DNA of 5,142 bases, taken from positions 1 to 5,142 of the forward strand of contig JASHVI010000154.1 of assembly GCA_030039525.1 (NCBI GenBank), written 5' to 3'. Shown one piece after another: positions 1 to 5,142 of the stretch. The translations under genes were made by a program, and so were the position numbers. The DNA comes from Thermoplasmata archaeon. Its GTDB lineage: Archaea > Thermoplasmatota > Thermoplasmata > Lutacidiplasmatales > UBA184. Position 1 is the stretch's first letter, and the number at the start of each line of letters is the position of its first letter. The notes beneath the pieces are model-generated. The model was given only the letters and a program-made list of their open reading frames with translations, was not told where the DNA came from and ran no database searches.

Positions 1-2644
1 GTACCCGTTCTTCCCGGAGAACGTCAGCACGGCGCTCTCCCACGACCTCGCCGGCAATCCCCACGTCGCGGCGATCACGCCCGAGGTGGTCGCCACCGCC
101 ACCGGCCGGGACCTCCGAACCGGCGTGCCGCAGACCGGCCTCGACCTGATCGGGGCGTACCCTAACGCCTCGATCGCCCTCGGCGACTTCACCGCCGACA
201 ACGGGACGAAGCTCGCCGGCCCCGCCAACGGCACCGTCTACCTCGACGACCAGGCGGCCTCCGACCTCAACGCGACCGCGGGCGACCGGATCGCGCTCTA
301 CGCCACGGGCGCGACGGTCGCGGTCGTCGCGGCGATCGTCCAGGACGACGACCGCGGCGGAGCCCTCGGGGGCGGGAACGTCTTCGCCCCGATGGCGACC
401 GCGCAGCTCCTCGAGGGGGTCTCGAACCGGTCGGTGAACTTCCTCGCGGTGACCAACCCGGGGAGCCTCACCGGCGGCGTCGCCGGGTCCTCGGCGGCCG
501 CCGCGGCCGTGAACGCCACGCTCCTCACGATCCCCGGCGCGAAGGGGCTCGCCGCCTTCCCGCTCCTGCAGGCCGCGATCTCGAGCGCCGAGAGCGCCGG
601 CAGCACCCTCAGCGTGCTGTTCCTCGCGCTCGGGCTCTTCTCGATCGTCGCCGGGGCGATGCTGATCATCGGGCTCTTCGTCATGATGGCCGAGGAGCGC
701 AAGTCCGAGATGGGGATGCTCCGAGCGATCGGGCTGCCGAGGCGGCAGCTCGTCCTCGTCTACTACTTCGAGGGACTGATCTACTCGGCGGCGAGCGCCC
801 TCGCCGGGAGCCTCCTCGGCGTCGGCGTGGGCTACGGCCTCACCTACGCCTTCTCGGTCCTCTTCGGCGGGAGCTCCGCGGGGGATGCGGCGATCCTCGC
901 CGGCTTCACCGTGACGACGGCCTCCCTCGTCATCGCCTACGTCGTCGGCTTCACGCTGACGCTCCTCACGGTCACCGCCGCGAGCTGGCGCGCGAGCCGG
1001 CTCAACATCGTCCGCGCGCTGCGCGCCATCCCGGAGCCGGCGCCCACGATGCGCTTCTACAGCTCCCTCGCCGTCGTCGGCGCGGTCCTCCTCCTCCTGG
1101 GGTCGCTGCTCTTCGCGAAGACCTACCAGGGCTCCGGCGACGTCTCGTACCCGCTGATCGGCCTCGCCCTCGCGATCTTCGGCGCCGCCCTCGTCGCCGC
1201 CCGGTTCGTGCCGAACCGGCCGGTGTTCACCGCGGCCGGGCTCGCGCTCCTCGTCTGGGGGGCGGACGTCCCGCTCCACCGCTCGGTCCTGGGCGGCGCC
1301 CACACCGGGACGATCTTCGTCCTCTTCGTCGAGGGGATCCTGCTCGTCTTCGGCGCCCTCCTCGTCTACGGCTTCAACTCCGACCTCGTGGTCCGGGGTG
1401 TCGCCCGGCTCCTCTCCGGGCGGCCCCGGTCCGTGCCGACGGCGCGCATCGGCCTCTCGTACCCCAGCCGGCGGGCGTTCCGGACCGCGCTCAACCTCGC
1501 GATCTTCTCGCTGGTGATCTTCACCGTCGTCGCCGTCGCGACCGTCGGGGCCTCGGCCCTCGCCGGGCTCAACCAGGACGTCGCGACCCAGTCCGGCGGC
1601 TACACGCTCGCCGCCGAGACCGCGCGCTCGGTCCCGAACCTGGGGGCCCTCATCGCGGCCAACGCGAGCCTCGCCCCCCTCGTCTCCGCCGTCGTCCCGC
1701 TCGCCGTCGGGGCGGGGTACCTGAACGCGAGCGGGTTCCCCGCCGGGTACACCGACAACGTGTTCGGGCCGCCGGAGAACGTGACCGGCTCCGAGGACCT
1801 CTACGACGCGAACGACTACAACTTCTCGGCGACGCGCGGCGGCGCGTCGGCGGGCGCCACGTTCCAGGCGCTCGAGTCGGACCCGAACGTCGCGATCGTC
1901 GACGCCTCCTTCGCCGCCGGCGGGATCAACGTCAACTTCGCCCCGCCCCACCCGAAGCTCGCCGTCGGCGAGGCGCTCGCGATCACGAACCCCGCCAACG
2001 GGAACACCACGACGGTGACGGTGATCGGGATCATGACCGAGTCGTTCGTCCCCGGGGTCTTCCTGGCCCCGAAGGCGATGGCCGCCCTCGGGTTCACCTC
2101 GGTCCGCGGGTTCCTCCTGCGGGCCGCGGCCGGGGCCTCCGACACCCGGATCTCCCAGCTCCTGAAGACCGCCTTCTTCGCGGACGGCCTTCAGGTCATC
2201 GACTTCACGCAGATCCTCGCCTCGAGCCTCCAGTCGACGGAGGGGGTCATCGGGCTCCTCGAGATCTTCGTCGCCCTCGGCCTCGCCGTCGGGATCGCGG
2301 GGATGGGGATCGTCGCGCTCCGGGCCGTCGCCGAGCGGCGCTCGGAGATCGGGATGCTCCGCGCCACCGGCATGACCCAGCGCAGCATCCTCGCGACCTT
2401 CCTGCTCGAGTACTCCTACATCGCGCTGCTCGGGATCGGGATCGGGACGAGCCTGGGGCTCCTCCTCGTCTACGAGACCGGCTCGAAGAGCGAGGGCTTG
2501 GGTCAGCTCGTGTTCACGGTACCGTGGACCAACCTCATCCTCGTCATCGCCTCGGCCTACCTCCTCACGCTGGCGGCGACCTGGGGCCCGTCGCGGAAGG
2601 CGTCGCTGCTTCCGCCGGCGGAGGCGATCCGGTACTCGGAGTGA
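1..2644 (+). CDS. FtsX/MacB-type ABC transporter permease with two FtsX modules, 5' partial
   Basis: The frame is open from base 2 to the TGA at 2642-2644, so the gene starts left of the window. An internal GTG at 86 is not a credible start, because it would discard the first membrane helix and part of the first outer domain. Residues below are counted from that GTG. An outer MacB-like domain (to about 165) leads into FtsX module 1: helices near 174-200, 222-258 and 270-300, with the cytoplasmic loop EERKSEMGMLRAIG at 203-216. Four more hydrophobic segments follow (325-344, 355-374, 379-395, 407-430). After a helix at 469-494 comes a second outer domain (about 495-720). FtsX module 2 (722-836) repeats the loop as ERRSEIGMLRATG, and the protein ends in PPAEAIRYSE. 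Related permeases pair with a MacB/LolD-type ATPase and drive mechanical work across the membrane, such as lipoprotein, peptide or lipid export. No ATPase gene is visible and the substrate is unknown. The family is clear; the role is not. Confidence 0.93.
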   Translation, partial: YPFFPENVSTALSHDLAGNPHVAAITPEVVATATGRDLRTGVPQTGLDLIGAYPNASIALGDFTADNGTKLAGPANGTVYLDDQAASDLNATAGDRIALYATGATVAVVAAIVQDDDRGGALGGGNVFAPMATAQLLEGVSNRSVNFLAVTNPGSLTGGVAGSSAAAAAVNATLLTIPGAKGLAAFPLLQAAISSAESAGSTLSVLFLALGLFSIVAGAMLIIGLFVMMAEERKSEMGMLRAIGLPRRQLVLVYYFEGLIYSAASALAGSLLGVGVGYGLTYAFSVLFGGSSAGDAAILAGFTVTTASLVIAYVVGFTLTLLTVTAASWRASRLNIVRALRAIPEPAPTMRFYSSLAVVGAVLLLLGSLLFAKTYQGSGDVSYPLIGLALAIFGAALVAARFVPNRPVFTAAGLALLVWGADVPLHRSVLGGAHTGTIFVLFVEGILLVFGALLVYGFNSDLVVRGVARLLSGRPRSVPTARIGLSYPSRRAFRTALNLAIFSLVIFTVVAVATVGASALAGLNQDVATQSGGYTLAAETARSVPNLGALIAANASLAPLVSAVVPLAVGAGYLNASGFPAGYTDNVFGPPENVTGSEDLYDANDYNFSATRGGASAGATFQALESDPNVAIVDASFAAGGINVNFAPPHPKLAVGEALAITNPANGNTTTVTVIGIMTESFVPGVFLAPKAMAALGFTSVRGFLLRAAAGASDTRISQLLKTAFFADGLQVIDFTQILASSLQSTEGVIGLLEIFVALGLAVGIAGMGIVALRAVAERRSEIGMLRATGMTQRSILATFLLEYSYIALLGIGIGTSLGLLLVYETGSKSEGLGQLVFTVPWTNLILVIASAYLLTLAATWGPSRKASLLPPAEAIRYSE

Positions 2645-3278
2645 GACGGGGCCCGGCCCGGGCCCCCCGCCGACGCGTCCAGTGGACGGCGAGGTACCCG
2701 ACCAGGAGGACGATCCCCGCGAGCGCGACGTAGTCGAGGTCGTGGAAGTACGACTCGAGGACCGACCAGTGCGGCCCGAGGGCGTAGCCGGCGTACATGA
2801 GCGCCGCGATGTACGGCGCCGAGCCGACCGCGGTGTACGCCCCGAACCGGGCCGGGCTCATCCGGGCGGCCCCGGCCGGGTAGCTCGCGTAGCTGCGGAC
2901 GAGCGGCGTGAGGCGCGTGAAGAGGACGGCGCCCTCCCCGTGGCGACGGAACCAGTCGTCCATCGCCGCGAGGTGCTCGGGCGCGAGGCGGAGGAACCGG
3001 GGTCCCGTGGTGACCAGCCGGCGGCCGTACCGGCCGAGGAGGTACCCGAGGCCGCAGCCGGTGACCTCCCCGGCGAGCGCGAGGAGGCCGGCCGGGACCG
3101 GGGCGTAGGTGCCGGTGTAGACGAGGTAGCCGGCGAAGGGGAGGATCACCTCGCTCGGGAGCGGCGGGATCCCGAACCCCTCGACGGTCGCGAGGAGGAA
3201 GAGGGCGGCGAGGCCCCCCACCGTCATCGCCCAGAGGATGAAGCCGACGACGTCCTCGACGATCGGCAGCGAGAACAT
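2565..3278 (-). CDS. DedA/VTT-family membrane protein
   Basis: This 237-residue protein has the DedA (SNARE-associated/VTT) pattern. Residues 20-50 hold a helix with E33 and the GIPPLPSE motif (36-43), the re-entrant proline-rich signature. GYLLGRYGRR (78-87) follows, then the amphipathic WFRRHGEGAVLFTRLTPLVR region (109-128), SYPAGAARM (132-140) and the last helices near 145-168 and 183-200. E33, E43, R122 and R128 are candidates for the charged residues needed in bacterial DedA proteins; the R-x5-R spacing fits. The family is tied to undecaprenyl-phosphate or phospholipid transport and membrane homeostasis; the substrate in an archaeon is unknown. The ATG at 3278 is the only ATG or GTG in frame after the upstream gene's stop. 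It has no Shine-Dalgarno sequence and no TATA-like box, so co-transcription with the gene 26 bases upstream is likely. The family-like core ends near residue 206 (about base 2661). The last 30 or so residues, rich in Pro, Ser and Ala, are antisense to the end of the permease gene and may not be conserved. Confidence 0.92.
   Translation of the reverse strand: MFSLPIVEDVVGFILWAMTVGGLAALFLLATVEGFGIPPLPSEVILPFAGYLVYTGTYAPVPAGLLALAGEVTGCGLGYLLGRYGRRLVTTGPRFLRLAPEHLAAMDDWFRRHGEGAVLFTRLTPLVRSYASYPAGAARMSPARFGAYTAVGSAPYIAALMYAGYALGPHWSVLESYFHDLDYVALAGIVLLVGYLAVHWTRRRGARAGPRLTPSTGSPPPAEAATPSATGPRSPPA
2648..2666. terminator. GC-only inverted repeat just after the permease stop
   Basis: A perfect inverted repeat, GGGGCCCGG at 2648-2656 and CCGGGCCCC at 2658-2666 around a single C, starts four bases after the permease TGA. 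As RNA it would fold as a stem of about seven pairs with a five-base loop, on either strand. It sits where two convergent genes meet, which suits a bidirectional pause or termination element. No T-run follows on either strand, and the repeat also lies within the coding tail of dedA (residues GARAGP). Chance in very GC-rich DNA is a real alternative. Confidence 0.35.
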
Positions 3279-3304
3279 CGACGGCGCGGCCGGGTCCCCC
3301 GGCC

Positions 3305-3544
3305 CTAGGCGAGAAGGAGGCGGAACGGCTCCCGGAGGCGCGCGTTGGTCTTCGCCGGGATCCCCTCGAACTCGAGCGGGACCGAGCAGCCCCCGCAGCT
3401 GACGGCGGGGCGCCGGCGGCCGAGGGCGATCGAGAGGGCCACCCCGACCTCGATCTCTCGGACCTTCCCCGGGGCCTCCTGGACGGCCCGGTGGAGCTCC
3501 CGCAGGAGGGAGCTCTCTTCGGCGGGGACGGGGAGGTCGCTCAC
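3305..3544 (-). CDS. Small uncharacterised protein with SCGGC motif
   Basis: I do not recognise the family of this 79-residue protein. It starts at a GTG (VSDLPVPAEESS...) and stops at TAG 3307-3305. The N-terminal half looks helical and charged (LLRELHRAVQEAPGKVREIE, about 13-32), followed by VGVALSIALGRRRP (33-46). The C-terminal half carries SCGGC at 49-53, then VPLEFEGIPAKTN and a hydrophobic end, PFRLLLA. One CxxC-like pair could bind metal as half a site in a dimer, or act as a redox pair. There is no signal peptide or membrane helix, so it is probably cytosolic. The frame stays open upstream to 3922, but that part overlaps the neighbouring gene on the same strand and reads as Arg/Gly-rich shadow. 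The GTG at 3544 is preferred because a TATA-like sequence lies about 29 bases upstream. dedA begins 26 bases downstream, which suggests co-transcription. Confidence 0.72.
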   Translation of the reverse strand: MSDLPVPAEESSLLRELHRAVQEAPGKVREIEVGVALSIALGRRRPAVSCGGCSVPLEFEGIPAKTNARLREPFRLLLA

Positions 3545-3567
3545 GGCGCCGGGATAGCCCGGACGGG

Positions 3568-3578
3568 GGTCATAACGG
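3568..3578 (-). promoter_or_regulatory. TATA-like element for the SCGGC protein gene
   Basis: On the minus strand the sequence reads CGTTATGACCC, an AT-rich patch in very GC-rich surroundings, centred near 3573. It lies about 29 bases upstream of the GTG at 3544, the spacing expected between a TATA box and the start codon of a leaderless archaeal mRNA. No Shine-Dalgarno sequence precedes the GTG. It sits in the 98-base gap after the upstream gene's stop. Sequence evidence only; the match to a TATA consensus is loose. Confidence 0.4.
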
Positions 3579-3642
3579 CTCACTCGCGCCGGAGATACCT
3601 TGGGGCCCCTGGGCCGCCTCGCCGGGACCGAGCCGCGGGGCG

Positions 3643-4197
3643 TCAGCCGGAGCCGGAGTCCTTCGCCTCGTCGGTGGCGTCGGAGGCGGCGCCGCCGGTG
3701 CCCTTCTTCGGGGGGCCGGACTTCAGGATCTCGCCGGAGATCCGGTCGAGCTCCGCCATCAGCGAGTCGATGTCCCCCTCGCCGGTGGCCGACCCGCTGG
3801 CCGGCGGGGTCACCGGAACCTCGGGGGGCGGGACGCTGACGTCCTCGGGGCCCTCGGTGTACGACGCCGCCCCTCCGGCGGCCACCGGCGCGGCCGCCGC
3901 CGTCGCCCCCGCGTCGGCCCACTCCGGGGGCGGCGGCCGGTTGCCCCGCCGGCGGTCGCGGAAGATCAGGACGCCGAGGATGATGGCGACGGCGGCCAGG
4001 AGGGCGATGATCGCCTCGATCGTGCCCGTCGAGACCCCCGAGTTCGAGGGGCAGACGCCGTAGGTGCAGGCCGCCGCGGCGGTGGCGGTCGGGGAGAGGG
4101 AGGGCCCCTCCAAGAGGGCGGCCACCAATGCCGTCGCCAGCACCCCTCCGGCGAGCAACGCCGAGAGGAGGCGGGAGTCACGAGGGAGCACGGTCAC
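3643..4197 (-). CDS. Uncharacterised membrane protein with Pro/Ala-rich tail
   Basis: I do not recognise the family of this 184-residue protein. A hydrophobic segment at 9-29 after a short basic N-terminus is a signal peptide or first membrane helix. A short Thr/Ala-rich stretch follows, with two cysteines (CTYGVC, 44-49) that could form a disulfide outside the cell. A second helix (59-79) ends in the strongly basic RDRRRGNR (80-87), a stop-transfer signal placing the rest in the cytoplasm. Residues 88-138 are a Pro/Ala/Gly-rich linker. GDIDSLMAELDRISGEILKS (141-160) forms an amphipathic helix with I143, L146, M147, L150, I153 and I157 on one face, and a charged, flexible end follows. The layout suggests a membrane-anchored adaptor or scaffold, but that is inference. 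Start: the GTG at 4197 is the most upstream start after an in-frame TAG; a second GTG two codons later is possible. Compositional bias means homology will be hard to detect. Confidence 0.8.
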   Translation of the reverse strand: MTVLPRDSRLLSALLAGGVLATALVAALLEGPSLSPTATAAAACTYGVCPSNSGVSTGTIEAIIALLAAVAIILGVLIFRDRRRGNRPPPPEWADAGATAAAAPVAAGGAASYTEGPEDVSVPPPEVPVTPPASGSATGEGDIDSLMAELDRISGEILKSGPPKKGTGGAASDATDEAKDSGSG

Positions 4198-4222
4198 CGA
4201 TCCCGGAGGTCGCCGGGTCCGT

Positions 4223-4232
4223 GGATTATCAG
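4223..4232 (-). promoter_or_regulatory. TATA-like element for the 184-residue membrane protein gene
   Basis: The minus strand reads CTGATAATCC, centred near 4228, about 30 bases upstream of the GTG at 4197. The upstream sequence has no Shine-Dalgarno match, so a leaderless transcript starting at or next to the GTG is the simplest reading. Spacing and composition resemble the element in front of the SCGGC gene. A start at the second GTG (4191) would fit this spacing less well. Confidence 0.45.
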
Positions 4233-4270
4233 CCCGGGGGGCCTATGTAAAGGTGTGGGACTTTATGCAC

Positions 4271-4304
4271 GGGGACCCTCGGTCGGGACCCCGTCAGGGT
4301 TTTT
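4271..4304 (+). other. Hairpin followed by T5, upstream of the + strand gene
   Basis: GGGGACCC (4271-4278) and GGGACCCC (4285-4292) pair around a six-base loop, with one A-A mismatch inside an otherwise seven-pair GC stem. Seven bases later comes TTTTT (4300-4304). The shape resembles a weak intrinsic terminator or attenuator on the + strand, but no + strand gene ends upstream. If transcription starts at one of the AT-rich islands nearby, it could lie in the leader of the 4326 gene. The T-run alone could be a poor TATA-like element about 24 bases from the GTG. Confidence 0.3.
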
Positions 4305-4325
4305 CCAAGCCCCCGCTGGCCCTCC

Positions 4326-4778
4326 GTGGACCTGCTCGGGTACACCGAGGTCTTCGTCGCGGTCCTCGCGCTGTACCTCGCCTACGCGGTCTACGCGCGA
4401 CTCGACCCGTGGCTCCCGATGTACGGCGCAGCGGCCCTCCTGCTGATCGGGGCCGGGCTCAACGCCGTCGGGCAGGCCGGTCCGGCCGACGTCCTCGCGA
4501 CCGACTCCTTCCTACTGCTGGCGGGGGGGCTGCTCGTGCTGATCCTGACCGCGCGGGGGCGCGCCCGGCGGGCCGCGGCGACCGGCCCAACGTCCGAGCC
4601 GGTGGACGAGCGGCAGCCGGAAGCCGAGCCACTCCTCGACCACCTCGAGCAGCATCCGGTCGCCGTCGTCGATCGACCGGGTGGCCCAGACGACGAGCAC
4701 GTAGAGGCCGGCGACGCCGAGCCCGAGGGCGGGGAGCAGCAGGGTCGGCAGGTGCCGGGGCAGCGCGTAGAAGAGTAG
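4326..4778 (+). CDS. Small three-helix membrane protein with long antisense tail
   Basis: I cannot assign this 150-residue protein to a family. Three hydrophobic segments are clear: residues 7-24 (VFVAVLALYLAYAVYARL region), 32-49 and about 57-75 (LLLAGGLLVLIL). A basic cluster RGRARRA (77-83) then marks the cytoplasmic side. Hydrophobic codon patterns make the first 85 or so residues a credible gene. The remaining 65 residues are acidic, Pro/Gln-rich and entirely antisense to the flippase 3' end, so this tail may be only an unterminated read-through of GC-rich DNA. A run of seven G at 4523-4529 lies within helix 3; an indel there would change the end of the protein. GTG 4326 is the only ATG or GTG in frame after the TAA at 4248, and it has no Shine-Dalgarno sequence. 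Function unknown; membrane location is likely. Confidence 0.62.
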   Translation: MDLLGYTEVFVAVLALYLAYAVYARLDPWLPMYGAAALLLIGAGLNAVGQAGPADVLATDSFLLLAGGLLVLILTARGRARRAAATGPTSEPVDERQPEAEPLLDHLEQHPVAVVDRPGGPDDEHVEAGDAEPEGGEQQGRQVPGQRVEE

Positions 4779-5142
4779 GCCGAGCGGGACGATCGTCGCC
4801 GCGAGCGGCAGGAGGAAGTGGCGCTCGAAGGCGTGGACCCGGACCAAGAGGCCGAGCTCGACCGCCGAGAGGACCGGCAGGAGGGCGTTCGCGGTGGCCC
4901 AGGCGACCGCGGCCCCCGCGAGCCCGTAGGCGGGGACGAGGAGGAAGGCGAGGACGACGTCCGCGACCGCGGCGGCGAGCGTGTTGACGAGGAGGAGCTG
5001 GGTCTGGCCGTAGGCGACCTGCGCGGAGTTGGAGGGTCCGACGAGCGTCGAGACGAAGGAGCCGAGGACGACGACCTGGAGGGTGAGCGCGTCCTTCGCG
5101 TACGCCGAGGAGTAGACGAAGGTCATCGACCCGAGCGGGAGG
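4512..5142 (-). CDS. Polysaccharide flippase (Wzx/MATE-like), C-terminal part, 5' partial
   Basis: The frame is open to the right edge (LPLGS precedes the ATG at 5126), so this is the C-terminal part of a larger gene. Residues are counted from that ATG. FVYSSAYAKDA (3-13) matches the loop that usually precedes the C-terminal bundle. Helices follow near 14-30, 43-64, 68-95, 103-123 and 127-149, with the typical LVPAYGLAGAAVAWATANAL (63-82). The sequence fits the polysaccharide biosynthesis C-terminal domain of the MOP flippase superfamily, which moves lipid-linked sugars or oligosaccharides across the membrane for surface glycans or protein glycosylation. After the last helix a family-like stretch (RSIDDGDRMLLEVVEEWLGF, 150-169) runs to about residue 180. 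The last 24 residues, Pro/Gln/Arg-rich, are antisense to helix 3 of the convergent gene and look non-conserved. The stop is TAG at 4514-4512. The glycan cannot be told from this part. Confidence 0.88.
   Translation of the reverse strand, partial: LPLGSMTFVYSSAYAKDALTLQVVVLGSFVSTLVGPSNSAQVAYGQTQLLLVNTLAAAVADVVLAFLLVPAYGLAGAAVAWATANALLPVLSAVELGLLVRVHAFERHFLLPLAATIVPLGLLFYALPRHLPTLLLPALGLGVAGLYVLVVWATRSIDDGDRMLLEVVEEWLGFRLPLVHRLGRWAGRRGPPGAPPRGQDQHEQPPRQQ

Larger units (their letters stand above)
4198..4325. other. Divergent intergenic region with AT-rich promoter-like islands
   Basis: These 128 bases separate two divergently oriented GTG starts. They contain most of the AT-rich patches in this half of the window: GATTATC (4224-4230), CTATGTAAAG (4243-4252), ACTTTATGC (4260-4268) and GGTTTTTCC (4298-4306). 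The first fits a promoter for the minus-strand gene. The others could serve either direction, but none lies at a clearly preferred distance from the + strand start at 4326. No RNA gene is recognisable. Confidence 0.55.

Noticed and set aside
86..88. GTG as the start codon of the permease
   Set aside because: The frame is open to base 2 with permease-like outer-domain sequence, and starting here would remove the first membrane helix that this family needs.
298..2388. Several minus-strand frames of 60-134 codons inside the permease gene
   Set aside because: They lie wholly antisense to a well-supported coding region, are Ser/Ala/Arg-rich and show no start signal or motif.
2682..3308. Open + strand frame of about 208 codons
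   Set aside because: It is antisense to dedA and gives a Glu/Arg/Val-rich sequence with no domain pattern, typical of the complement of GC-rich membrane-protein codons.
3305..3922. Long 205-residue version of the SCGGC protein
   Set aside because: Its first 126 residues overlap the 184-residue membrane protein gene on the same strand and read as Arg/Gly-rich low-complexity shadow; the promoter-like element supports a start at 3544.
3491..4063. Open + strand frame of about 190 codons
   Set aside because: It is antisense to the two small minus-strand genes; the sequence is Arg/Pro/Ser-rich without a recognisable fold.
4048..4080. Possible lipoprotein attachment cysteine (AAAC at residue 44) in the 184-residue protein
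   Set aside because: The cysteine lies about 15 residues beyond the end of the hydrophobic segment, too far for a lipobox, and pairs better with C49.
4064..4987. Open + strand frame of about 307 codons
   Set aside because: It runs antisense to two genes and in another frame over a third; the product is mostly Arg, Gly, Ala and Pro repeats without hydrophobic or motif structure.

Overview
The window is a GC-rich chromosomal stretch dominated by membrane-protein genes. I read it as most likely archaeal, possibly a high-GC member of the Thermoplasmatota, but that is an inference. The support is: no Shine-Dalgarno-like sequence at any of the four start codons inside the window; AT-rich TATA-like islands about 29-30 bases upstream of two GTG starts, which is the geometry of leaderless archaeal promoters; and N-X-S/T glycosylation sequons in the large permease only where the chain is predicted to be outside the membrane. 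No rRNA, tRNA, CRISPR array, insertion sequence or phage-like gene is visible.

Layout from left to right. Positions 1-2644 (+) hold the 3' part of a two-module FtsX/MacB-type ABC transporter permease; its N-terminus, and perhaps its ATPase gene, lie left of the window. Positions 3278-2565 (-) encode a DedA/VTT-family membrane protein, convergent with the permease and overlapping its last 80 bases. Upstream of dedA on the same strand are a 79-residue uncharacterised protein with an SCGGC motif (3544-3305) and a 184-residue uncharacterised two-helix membrane protein with a Pro/Ala-rich tail (4197-3643). A 128-base divergent intergenic region (4198-4325) carries AT-rich promoter-like islands and a small hairpin followed by T5. 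On the + strand, a three-helix small membrane protein starts at 4326. It converges on, and overlaps by 267 bases, the 3' end of a polysaccharide flippase gene (-) that runs off the right edge.

The genes share a cell-envelope theme: an export or lipoprotein-type ABC permease, DedA (a family linked to lipid-carrier or phospholipid handling), and a Wzx-like flippase for lipid-linked glycans. No shared pathway can be proven from this window. The three minus-strand genes 4197-2565 may be partly co-transcribed: the 79-residue gene seems to have its own promoter, and dedA follows it after 26 bases with no promoter of its own. The least explained items are the two uncharacterised minus-strand proteins, the small three-helix protein, and the two tail-to-tail gene overlaps. 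I do not see convincing evidence for a new multi-gene system.
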